The position numbers and the translations under genes are program-made. This document shows positions 36,336-43,338 of a stretch of 64,000 nucleotides of DNA, in pieces. Numbering within the stretch: position 1 is the first letter of the stretch; each line of letters starts with the position of its first letter. The DNA is from an uncultured Erythrobacter sp. Its GTDB lineage: Bacteria > Pseudomonadota > Alphaproteobacteria > Sphingomonadales > Sphingomonadaceae. The stretch is taken from assembly GCA_947495555.1 (NCBI GenBank), contig CANLZI010000001.1:162861-226860 (forward strand). The letters run 5' to 3'. The notes below the pieces were generated by a model. The model was not told where the DNA came from and made no database searches. It was given only the letters and a program-made list of their open reading frames with translations.

Positions 36336-36415
36336 TTGAATTCTCCTTAAAGGCCACTTTTTAGGTGTGGATTAGCGGGGTGGCAAGCGAGCTTTAGGCG
36401 GTTTAGGACGGTGCC

Positions 36416-37384
36416 ATGGCAAGCGCATCGATTCCTTCCGGCAATACGGATCAGTCCCACCCAGAATGGCAGTATTTGGCGCTGATGCGGCAAATATGGG
36501 AGCATGGCAACGAGCGGGTCGATCGCACTGGCATTGGCACGCGCTCCATTGCTGGGGCGATGCTGCGGTATGATCTGGCGAACGGCGCGATGCCGTTACT
36601 GACAACCAAACGGGTTTTTTGGAAGACGGCCACGCGTGAGATGCTGTGGTTCTTAACTGGCGAGACCAATATTCGCCCCTTGGTTCTGCAAGGTGTGAAG
36701 ATTTGGAACGAATGGCCGCATGCTCGCTATGTCCAGCAAAGCGGAGATGACATCTCGCTGGAGGACTTTGTCAAAAAGATTGCTGATGATGAGGCTTTCG
36801 CCCGGCAATGGGGTGATCTGGGGCCTGTCTATGGCAAGCAATGGGTAGATTGGCCAACTTACCGATATCGCAAGGACGGGCTGTACGAGAAAGGCGAGGG
36901 CATCAATCAAGTCGCCCAAGTAATCGATAGCTTGCGCAACAACCCGGGCAGCCGACGCCATATCATCGAAGGCTGGAATGTGGCCGAGCTGGACCAAATG
37001 GCTTTGCCGCCTTGTCACAAGACCTATCAATTCCATGTCGTGGGCGAAGGTGAGAATGCCCGGCTGAATTGCATGCTGTATCAGCGCAGCTGCGATGTGG
37101 CCTTAGGTCTACCGTTCAACCTTTGGTCGGCGGCACTGCTTCAGCGCATGATTGCCCAACAGGTCGGGATGCAACCGGGCGAATTGGTGTGGATGGGCGG
37201 CGACGTTCACCTGTATCTGAATCACGAACATTTGATCACCGAACAACTTGGGCGGGAACCACAAGGTCATCCAACGCTTGAGATAGTGCGGCAGGCTGAC
37301 AGCATCTTTGACTATACAATCGAGGATTTTCAGGTGCATGACTACGCTCCGCTGGGTGCGATCAAGGCTCCCGTGGCTGTCTGA
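36416..37384 (+). CDS. thyA: Thymidylate synthase
   Basis: ThyA methylates dUMP to dTMP using methylene-tetrahydrofolate. The 322-residue length is within the ThyA range, with an insertion around residues 105-120 (QQSGDDISLEDFVKKI). The nucleophile Cys200 lies in ALPPCHKTYQF; further landmarks are DRTGIGTRS, FWKTATREMLWFLTGETN, GPVYGKQW, SRRHIIEGWNV, and QRSCDVALGLPFN. AGGA precedes the ATG by 8 bases. It stands as a single gene; folE and the 5-formyl-THF cyclo-ligase in this window supply the same folate pool. Confidence 0.97.
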   Translation: MASASIPSGNTDQSHPEWQYLALMRQIWEHGNERVDRTGIGTRSIAGAMLRYDLANGAMPLLTTKRVFWKTATREMLWFLTGETNIRPLVLQGVKIWNEWPHARYVQQSGDDISLEDFVKKIADDEAFARQWGDLGPVYGKQWVDWPTYRYRKDGLYEKGEGINQVAQVIDSLRNNPGSRRHIIEGWNVAELDQMALPPCHKTYQFHVVGEGENARLNCMLYQRSCDVALGLPFNLWSAALLQRMIAQQVGMQPGELVWMGGDVHLYLNHEHLITEQLGREPQGHPTLEIVRQADSIFDYTIEDFQVHDYAPLGAIKAPVAV

Positions 37385-37410
37385 TTATGCCCAGCTTGAC
37401 CACAAGCGCT

Positions 37411-37433
37411 GTGTGAAATAAAATAACTCACAC
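37411..37433. promoter_or_regulatory. Inverted repeat upstream of the bkd operon
   Basis: GTGTGA-N11-TCACAC lies 60 bases before the bkdA1 start in an A/T-rich stretch. It could bind an Lrp/BkdR-type or other dimeric regulator, or simply serve as the thyA 3' hairpin. No regulator gene is adjacent. Confidence 0.35.
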
Positions 37434-37492
37434 GCGAAATATATTATTAGTGCAGTTTCTGCTTGTGGCAGAGACGCGAGCGGGAGAGAACA

Positions 37493-38806
37493 ATGGCTGG
37501 AGACAGTGAAGTGGCGTCTGGGGGCAGCAACAAGCCTGCACTGGCGCTGCATGTTCCAGAACCCAAATATCGCCCTGGCGACACAGCCGATTTCAGCCAT
37601 ATCGACATTGGCGAAGCAGGTGCGTTGTCGCGTCCTGACGAGGCAAGCGCTCCGGCAGACATGTCTGACTTTGCCTATAGTTTGGTGCGGGTGCTGGGTG
37701 AAGATAACCAGGCCCATGGTGCTTGGGACCCAAAGCTTGATGCTGATACATTGCGCACGATGCTGGGCAACATGGCGCTCGTCCGTGCATTTGATGAACG
37801 CATGTTTCGCGGACAGCGTCAGGGCAAAACCAGCTTCTACATGAAGTGTACCGGCGAGGAGGCAACCAGCGTTGCAGCTGGAATGGCGCTCGCCAGCGAT
37901 GACATGGTGTTCCCCAGCTATCGTCAGCAGGGCATTTTGATTTCTCGCGGCTATCCCTTGATAGAGATGATCAACCAGATCTATTCCAACAAGGGTGATA
38001 AGCTGAAAGGCCGCCAGTTGCCGATCATGTACTCGTCGCGCGAGCACAGCTTTTTCACCATCAGCGGTAACCTTGCCACTCAGCTGCCCCAAGCAGTCGG
38101 CTGGGCTATGGCAAGCGCAATCAAGGGCGATACACGGATAGCGGCAACTTGGGTGGGCGAGGGATCCACGGCCGAGGGCGATTTCCACTCGGCCTGCACC
38201 TTTGCCACCGTTTATAACGCACCAGTGATTCTGAACGTGATCAACAACCAATGGGCGATCTCCAGCTTCTCTGGCTTTGCCGGATCAGAGCGGACCACAT
38301 TTGCGGCGCGCGCATTGGGCTATGGCATGGCCGGATTGCGGGTGGACGGAAATGATGCACTGGCCGTGTTTGCTGCGCAGCAATGGGCGGCCAATCGGGC
38401 GCGGTCGAACGGCGGGCCGACTCTGATCGAATATTTCACTTATCGGGCTGAAGGGCACTCCACCTCGGATGATCCCAGCGGTTATCGCAGCGCGCAAGAG
38501 CAAGACGAGTGGCCACTGGGCGATCCGATCACACGCCTGAAAGATCACCTGATTGCGATTGGCGAATGGGACGAGGATCGACAGGCCGCAATGGACAAGG
38601 ATTGCGCTGACCGAGTTAAGACCGCGACCAAGGAAGCGGAAAAGAATGGTATTTTGGGCCATGGCTTGCACCATCCATTCCGCACCATGTTTGAAGATGT
38701 GTTTGAAGAATTGCCTTGGCATTTGAAAGAACAGGCTGACCAGGCAACGCGCGAACGCGAGATCAAATGGCCCGATGAGCACCCTAAAGATGGAGCGGGC
38801 AAATGA
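37493..38806 (+). CDS. bkdA1: Branched-chain 2-oxoacid dehydrogenase E1 component, alpha subunit
   Basis: The thiamine-diphosphate-dependent E1 alpha chain of the complex that decarboxylates the 2-oxoacids of Val, Leu and Ile. The 437-residue chain shows MALVRAFDERMFRGQRQGKTSFYM, the substrate-channel segment VFPSYRQQGILISRGYPLIEM, and the ThDP motif GEGSTAEGDFHSACTFATVYNAPVILNVINNQWAIS. The longer N-terminus and the YRQQG region point to the branched-chain type rather than pyruvate. The ATG at 37493 has GGGAGAG upstream. It is the first gene of bkdA1-bkdA2-bkdB and overlaps the next by 4 bases. Confidence 0.93.
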   Translation: MAGDSEVASGGSNKPALALHVPEPKYRPGDTADFSHIDIGEAGALSRPDEASAPADMSDFAYSLVRVLGEDNQAHGAWDPKLDADTLRTMLGNMALVRAFDERMFRGQRQGKTSFYMKCTGEEATSVAAGMALASDDMVFPSYRQQGILISRGYPLIEMINQIYSNKGDKLKGRQLPIMYSSREHSFFTISGNLATQLPQAVGWAMASAIKGDTRIAATWVGEGSTAEGDFHSACTFATVYNAPVILNVINNQWAISSFSGFAGSERTTFAARALGYGMAGLRVDGNDALAVFAAQQWAANRARSNGGPTLIEYFTYRAEGHSTSDDPSGYRSAQEQDEWPLGDPITRLKDHLIAIGEWDEDRQAAMDKDCADRVKTATKEAEKNGILGHGLHHPFRTMFEDVFEELPWHLKEQADQATREREIKWPDEHPKDGAGK

Positions 38807-39867
38807 GCGAACCTCAAGTGACCCAAGCGCCTGAAGCTGCCGGTGAGAACGCCGAGCGTCGGCTCAATATGATCGATGCGATCAATGACGCGATGGACAT
38901 TATGCTTGAGCGCGATCCTGATGTGATCGTGATGGGCGAAGATGTGGGCTATTTTGGTGGGGTTTTCCGCGCCACGGCTGGCTTGCAGGAAAAGCACGGC
39001 AAAACGCGCGTATTTGATACGCCGATTTCTGAATGCGGGATCATCGGCGTTGCCGTGGGTATGGGCGCCTATGGCTTGCGGCCCGTACCGGAAATCCAAT
39101 TCGCCGATTATATCTACCCCGGCCTTGACCAATTGGTCAGCGAGGCAGCGCGCTTGCGCTATCGCTCGGCAACTGAATTCATCGCGCCGATGACGGTGCG
39201 CTCTCCCTTTGGCGGGGGCATTTTTGGTGGCCAGACCCACAGCCAAAGCCCCGAGGCTATGTTCACCCATGTTTCGGGACTGAAAACCGTCATCCCGGCG
39301 ACACCATACGATGCCAAGGGTCTGTTGATCGCGGCCATTGAAGACAATGACCCGGTGATCTTCTTTGAACCCAAGCGAATCTATAACGGTCCGTTCTCGG
39401 GTTATTATGACAAACCGGTTGAGCCATGGAAGAAGCACAAGGACAGCATCGTCCCAGAGGGCTATTATCGTATCCCGCTGGGCAAGGCGCGCCATGTCGC
39501 CCAAGGCGAGGCGCTGACCGTGCTGGCCTATGGCACAATGGTTCATGTGGCAGAGGCTGTTTGCGCCAATAAGGGCATTGATGCCGATATTCTGGACCTG
39601 CGCACGCTGGTTCCGCTGGATATCGAAGCCATCGAAGCCTCGGTAGAGAAAACCGGTCGCTGCCTGATCGTTCACGAAGCGACCCGCACATCGGGCTTCG
39701 GTGCTGAACTGTCCGCATTGGTGACAGAGCGTTGCTTCTACCATCTCGAAGCGCCGGTCGAACGCGTCACCGGCTTCGACACACCCTATCCGCATAGCCT
39801 GGAATGGGCGTATTTCCCCGGTCCCGTCCGTATTGGCGAGGCCATCGACAAGATCATGAGCGAGTAG
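38803..39867 (+). CDS. bkdA2: Branched-chain 2-oxoacid dehydrogenase E1 component, beta subunit
   Basis: The E1 beta chain, which with alpha forms the heterotetrameric decarboxylase. The 354-residue protein contains VMGEDVGYFGGVFRAT, the FDTPISECGIIGVAVGMGAYGLRPV region, the QLVSEAARLRYRS helix, FGGGIFGGQTHSQSPEAMF with the branched-chain style GGGIFGGQTHSQSPE, and TSGFGAELSALVTERCFYHLEAPVERVTG near the C-terminus. Its ATG overlaps the bkdA1 stop (ATGA), and bkdB starts 5 bases after its end. Spacing and order make a single transcript nearly certain. Confidence 0.94.
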   Translation: MSEPQVTQAPEAAGENAERRLNMIDAINDAMDIMLERDPDVIVMGEDVGYFGGVFRATAGLQEKHGKTRVFDTPISECGIIGVAVGMGAYGLRPVPEIQFADYIYPGLDQLVSEAARLRYRSATEFIAPMTVRSPFGGGIFGGQTHSQSPEAMFTHVSGLKTVIPATPYDAKGLLIAAIEDNDPVIFFEPKRIYNGPFSGYYDKPVEPWKKHKDSIVPEGYYRIPLGKARHVAQGEALTVLAYGTMVHVAEAVCANKGIDADILDLRTLVPLDIEAIEASVEKTGRCLIVHEATRTSGFGAELSALVTERCFYHLEAPVERVTGFDTPYPHSLEWAYFPGPVRIGEAIDKIMSE

Positions 39868-39872
39868 ACGCT

Positions 39873-41162
39873 ATGGCAATATTCACATTCAACATGCCCG
39901 ATGTGGGCGAAGGCGTGGCCGAGGCCGAAGTGGTCGAATGGCACGTGAAAGTTGGCGATAGCGTCAGCGAAGACCAGCATTTGGTGGACGTGATGACCGA
40001 TAAGGCCACGATCGACATCGAAAGCCCAGTCGATGGTACCGTGATCGAGCTTGCTGGCGAAGTTGGCGATACGATTGCCATTGGCGGCATGTTGCTGGTG
40101 ATCGAAGTGGAGGGAGAGGATGCGCTGGAAACCGATACTGACACCGCAACTGAGACCCCAGCCGCCGAGCCGAAAGTTGCATCTGAGACCGAAGCTGAAG
40201 CTGCGCCAGAACCGGAACCTGTAAAGGAACCAACACCGGCTCCAGCGCCTCAGGTCGAGGCCTCTGACGCGGCAACTGGCGAGGCAGGGGCCAAGGTCCT
40301 CGCCACTCCTGCGGTTCGCAAACGGGCGCGTGATCTGGGTATCGATCTGGCCCAGGTAAAGCCTGCTGCAGATGGCCGCGTCCGCCACGCCGATCTGGAT
40401 GCGTTTTTGTCCTACAACGCAGGCGGCGGATTTGCCCCTGCTGGTGCTTCTCGGGCAGACGAAGAAATCAAAGTTATCGGCTTGCGCAAGCGCATTGCCC
40501 AGAACATGGCGGCATCCAAGCGGAGCATTCCTCACTTCTCTTATGTAGAGGAGGTGGACGTGACCGATTTGGAACGGATGCGCGCGGATTTGAACGCCAA
40601 CCGCGGCCACAAGCCGAAATTGACGATGCTGCCATTGCTGATCAGCGCGATCTGCAAACTGGTTCCGGCCTATCCCATGATCAACGCGCGTTATGACGAT
40701 GAAGCCAATGTGGTGACCCGCCATGGCAGCGTGCATCTGGGCATTGCCGCGCAAACCGACAATGGCCTGATGGTTCCGGTTGTGAAGGACGCACAAAGCC
40801 GCAATTTGTGGCAGCTGGCCAGCGAAGTTGGACGATTGGCAGAGGCGGCGCGCGATGGTTCGGCCAAATCCGACGAATTGTCTGGTTCCACTTTGACTGT
40901 AACATCGCTCGGTCCATTGGGCGGTGTGGCAACTACACCGGTGATCAATCGTCCCGAAGTGGCCATCATTGGACCCAACCGGATTATCGAGCGTCCGATG
41001 TTCGTCACCGGCTCTGATGGCATCGAGCGTATTGAGAAGCGCAAGCTGATGAATATATCGATTAGCTGCGACCATCGGGTGGTTGATGGCTATGATGCGG
41101 CGAGCTTTATTCAGGAGATGAAAAAGCTCATCGAAACGCCGGTTTTGCTATTGACCGAATAA
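39873..41162 (+). CDS. bkdB: Branched-chain 2-oxoacid dehydrogenase E2, dihydrolipoyl acyltransferase
   Basis: The lipoylated core that transfers the branched acyl group to CoA. In order, the 429-residue chain has one lipoyl domain with the modified Lys in VDVMTDKATIDIES (about 1-75), an Ala/Pro/Glu-rich linker, the E1/E3-binding domain VLATPAVRKRARDLGIDLAQV, and the catalytic domain ending with ISCDHRVVDGYDAASFIQEM (His and Asp of the active site). Only one lipoyl domain is present. No E3 gene follows, so lipoamide dehydrogenase is encoded elsewhere. A short hairpin (41182-41200) follows the stop. Confidence 0.95.
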   Translation: MAIFTFNMPDVGEGVAEAEVVEWHVKVGDSVSEDQHLVDVMTDKATIDIESPVDGTVIELAGEVGDTIAIGGMLLVIEVEGEDALETDTDTATETPAAEPKVASETEAEAAPEPEPVKEPTPAPAPQVEASDAATGEAGAKVLATPAVRKRARDLGIDLAQVKPAADGRVRHADLDAFLSYNAGGGFAPAGASRADEEIKVIGLRKRIAQNMAASKRSIPHFSYVEEVDVTDLERMRADLNANRGHKPKLTMLPLLISAICKLVPAYPMINARYDDEANVVTRHGSVHLGIAAQTDNGLMVPVVKDAQSRNLWQLASEVGRLAEAARDGSAKSDELSGSTLTVTSLGPLGGVATTPVINRPEVAIIGPNRIIERPMFVTGSDGIERIEKRKLMNISISCDHRVVDGYDAASFIQEMKKLIETPVLLLTE

Positions 41163-41198
41163 AGTCGAAGAAATGCGAAAAAATGGCTGATACAGCCG

Positions 41199-41227
41199 TT
41201 GACAGCAAAGTTTGTGGGGCCTAATGG
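41199..41227 (+). promoter_or_regulatory. Probable promoter of tRNA-Asp
   Basis: A perfect -35 box TTGACA (41199-41204) is separated by 17 bases from TAATGG (41222-41227), 48 bases before the tRNA. The -35 overlaps the right arm of the hairpin (41182-41200) following bkdB. Confidence 0.55.
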
Positions 41228-41274
41228 CCTCGCTCCCAAGCGGTGCAAACCACAGTTTGAACGGTCAAGTTTAA

Positions 41275-41351
<77 letters not shown>

Positions 41352-41404
41352 CTTGGGACTTTCTGAAATCGAATTGGCTTTTGTCTCGGTGCCCTTGGAC
41401 GGGT

Positions 41405-41638
41405 TTATTCGTCGGGGCTGGGCGGGCTCCATTTGCCCGTTTCCATCCAGATCAGAAAGCGCCGCAAGGGCAGCAGCCAGATCACGCCCAAAATCAGATA
41501 GACCACCGTTTGCACCAAAGTGGGCCAGTCACCGATGATTTCGGGGATATAGCGCGCGATCAACGCGCCATAGATAATCAGCCCAATAAGCAGGCCAAAG
41601 ATACCGATGGGAATTCGAGCGGTGGGTTCTTCGCGCAT
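41405..41638 (-). CDS. DUF2842 small membrane protein
   Basis: A 77-residue inner-membrane protein with two hydrophobic helices: IPIGIFGLLIGLIIYGALIA and LVQTVVYLILGVIWLLPL, ending RRFLIWMETGKW. The size, the two helices and the W-x-L-P-L-x-x-x-I-x-W-M pattern fit DUF2842, a family largely restricted to alphaproteobacteria and without known function. Its ATG shares one base with the stop of the 5-formyl-THF cyclo-ligase gene (TGATG), so it is translationally coupled to it. Confidence 0.8.
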   Translation of the reverse strand: MREEPTARIPIGIFGLLIGLIIYGALIARYIPEIIGDWPTLVQTVVYLILGVIWLLPLRRFLIWMETGKWSPPSPDE

Positions 41639-42219
41639 CAAAATGGTCCATAAATGCGGGTTGGGGTCACGATAGCGTCTAAGCCGATATCATGCGGCTC
41701 TGCTGGCAGTGCTTCGCACAATTGCACATCCCAAGCGAGGCCGATCGCAATACGGCCCGGATGGGCAGCCAGCCAACGATCATAATGCCCGCCGCCTTGG
41801 CCCAGTCGGTCGCCTTCAGCCGTAAACCCGACCAGCGGTACAAACACCAGATCAGGCACGATCTCAGCCGCTTTGGCTGATGGTTGCATAATCCCATACG
41901 GGCCACGCGATAGATCGGAATGCTCATAGGGGTCGTTATGCTCTCGAAATTGCATTTCGGCTGTGTCTGAAGCGAAGGACGGCAGAGCAATTGTGTGGCC
42001 AGCCTCTTGGAAGAATTTGGCGTAGCCCGATGCTGGCGCCTCACCTGCAACCGCTTGATACAGTCCTATCACGGCATCGCTGGAGACTTTCTGCAACAGC
42101 GGCTCAGGCGGCCGGTGGAACAGCAGCGCTCGGATACTATCGGGCTGTGCCTGAACATGGTCCAATCGCGCCTTACGAAGCGATTTACGCAATTCAGTCT
42201 TGGATGGCATTGATGGCAT
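41638..42219 (-). CDS. 5-formyltetrahydrofolate cyclo-ligase
   Basis: The enzyme returns 5-formyl-THF, an inhibitory storage folate, to 5,10-methenyl-THF using ATP. The ~193-residue chain has SKTELRKSLRKAR near the N-terminus, IALPSF, PDLVFVPLVGFTAEGDRLGQGGGHYDRWL (the ATP-binding signature) and IGLAWDVQLCEALPAEPHDIGLDAIVTPT. The start is set at ATG 42219 by weak GGA spacing; ATG 42255 or 42210 are alternatives. It lies downstream of zapA and the 6S RNA, the same order as the enteric zapA-ssrS-ygfA locus, so the 6S RNA precursor may read into it. Confidence 0.93.
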   Translation of the reverse strand: MPSMPSKTELRKSLRKARLDHVQAQPDSIRALLFHRPPEPLLQKVSSDAVIGLYQAVAGEAPASGYAKFFQEAGHTIALPSFASDTAEMQFREHNDPYEHSDLSRGPYGIMQPSAKAAEIVPDLVFVPLVGFTAEGDRLGQGGGHYDRWLAAHPGRIAIGLAWDVQLCEALPAEPHDIGLDAIVTPTRIYGPF

Positions 42220-42293
42220 AAAAAGTCCGCTACGCAGATCTGCGACAATTGTCATCCATGGACAGTCGCTGATGAATAGTTGGCAGTACTCCT

Positions 42294-42354
42294 GCGCTCA
42301 AGCAGCGAAGCGTTAGCGCATGGCCCGCGCTCAAGCAGCGAAGCGTTAGCGCAT
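42294..42354. repeat. Pair of 28-bp direct repeats with hairpin potential
   Basis: Two identical 28-base copies occupy 42294-42321 and 42327-42354 (period 33). Each starts GCGCT and ends AGCGC-AT, so each can form a 5-bp stem enclosing an imperfect inner stem. They lie between the 6S RNA and the cyclo-ligase gene. Confidence 0.8.
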
Positions 42355-42409
42355 CAGTAAAGTGGCGGGACCACCATGGGTCGTTTGCTCGAGAAATCCG
42401 CCGACGCCT

Positions 42410-42545
42410 AAAACGTCAGGTGGGTGCCATATGCCCTGATCCCCAGGACGAACCCGTAAACCAAGGCAGGGACAGCTCCCGTTGGATTGCTTATAGCCTC
42501 AGGGATGTTCAAACGGCTCGTGCCGGGCAGCCCCGCCAACCCCTA
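42410..42545 (-). ncRNA. ssrS: 6S RNA (approximate ends)
   Basis: 6S RNA mimics an open promoter and titrates sigma70-RNA polymerase in stationary phase. On the minus strand an apical stem (CCAA, GGGA/TCCC, TTGG), a paired collar GAAC-at-CC/GGTTC and outer GCCC/GGGC pairs give the long hairpin with internal bubbles expected for 6S. Its place, after zapA and before the 5-formyl-THF cyclo-ligase, is the conserved genomic setting of ssrS. The ends are estimated from the outer pairing and may be off by 10-20 bases. Confidence 0.75.
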
Positions 42546-42546
42546 T

Positions 42547-42891
42547 CTAGGCTTCCGAGGCCGCGGCCTCAAGCTTGTCGGCACATAATTCGAGCGATTG
42601 TGCCAATTGATCCAGCTTTGGTGCGATATCTGGGACGCTTTGCGCTGATGTAGGGGCAGGGTCGGGATCAGCGGATGACGAGGCTGAGCTTTGTTTTGTT
42701 TCGTGCAGCTCGTCTGCCAGCAGCAGCGCCGCAAACAGCAAATTCTCTGCCTCTTGCGCCGAAAGGTTGCCGCCCATGGCTTGCAGTTTGGCGTCGATCA
42801 TCGCGCCCAATTTTGTGATATGCGCTTCTTCGCCATCTGCGCAGGATACACGGTGCGAGTTTCCGCCAATGGTCAGCGTAATCTGGCTCAT
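42547..42891 (-). CDS. zapA: Cell division protein ZapA
   Basis: ZapA binds and bundles FtsZ filaments at the division site. The 114-residue chain opens with the family beta-strand pattern SQITLTIGGNSHRVSCADGEEAHITKLGAMIDAKL, then a helix with AQEAENLLFAALLLADEL, a low-complexity Ser/Asp/Pro spacer (about 68-88), and a C-terminal helix. It overlaps the upstream coiled-coil gene by 4 bases (ATGA) and is followed at once by the 6S RNA. The spacer makes it longer than a minimal ZapA. Confidence 0.93.
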   Translation of the reverse strand: MSQITLTIGGNSHRVSCADGEEAHITKLGAMIDAKLQAMGGNLSAQEAENLLFAALLLADELHETKQSSASSSADPDPAPTSAQSVPDIAPKLDQLAQSLELCADKLEAAASEA

Positions 42892-43097
42892 GCTTCCACC
42901 TGCTCAATCAGGCGATCCAGATCGCTTAAGGTGCTCGAAACTTCGGCCCGCAAGGCTTCGTGCTTGCTGGTCAATTCGGCCAACTCAGGATTGTCAGATG
43001 CAGATGGAGCCGAACGCAAATTCTCGGCGGCAGCATTGATACGCGCCAATGCCGCTTCGATCCTATGGATCGCTTGGTCGATCCTCTCTCCGTCCAT
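42888..43097 (-). CDS. zauP: ZapA-upstream coiled-coil protein ZauP
   Basis: A 69-residue all-helical protein with heptad-like spacing of Leu, Ile and Ala (RIDQAIHRIEAALARINAAAENL and LAELTSKHEALRAEVSSTLSDLDRLIEQVEA), broken by a short S/P/D turn. In Caulobacter the coiled-coil protein ZauP, encoded immediately upstream of zapA, binds ZapA and focuses the Z-ring. Position, size and predicted structure match; sequence identity was not tested. The zapA ATG overlaps its stop by 4 bases. Confidence 0.75.
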   Translation of the reverse strand: MDGERIDQAIHRIEAALARINAAAENLRSAPSASDNPELAELTSKHEALRAEVSSTLSDLDRLIEQVEA

Positions 43098-43338
43098 GGG
43101 TGATAAATATCAATTTTTGCAAATGGTGGCAAAGCCTTGGCCCAGCCTGTTGATAACTCGTCTGCGCAGACCCGCTGCAATCAGATTCTTCGTCCCAACA
43201 GGCATGCTGTGGGGGATGCCGCCGGTGTTGTGCTTGACCTCGCAGTTTGCCTCCGCAAAGGCTTGCATCGCGTCGAATCGTCACGCCGGGCTACGGACAT
43301 GATGGCCTTGCCCGAACACACTGCCGGAGCTGCTGTGC

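Noticed and set aside
38545..41075. Two long antisense frames (416 and 429 codons) across the bkd genes
   Set aside because: bkdA1, bkdA2 and bkdB fully explain this region. The antisense translations are compositionally odd and match nothing I know.
42294..42354. CRISPR-like array
   Set aside because: Only two repeats, with a 5-base spacer and no cas genes. This is a direct repeat of stem-forming units, not CRISPR.
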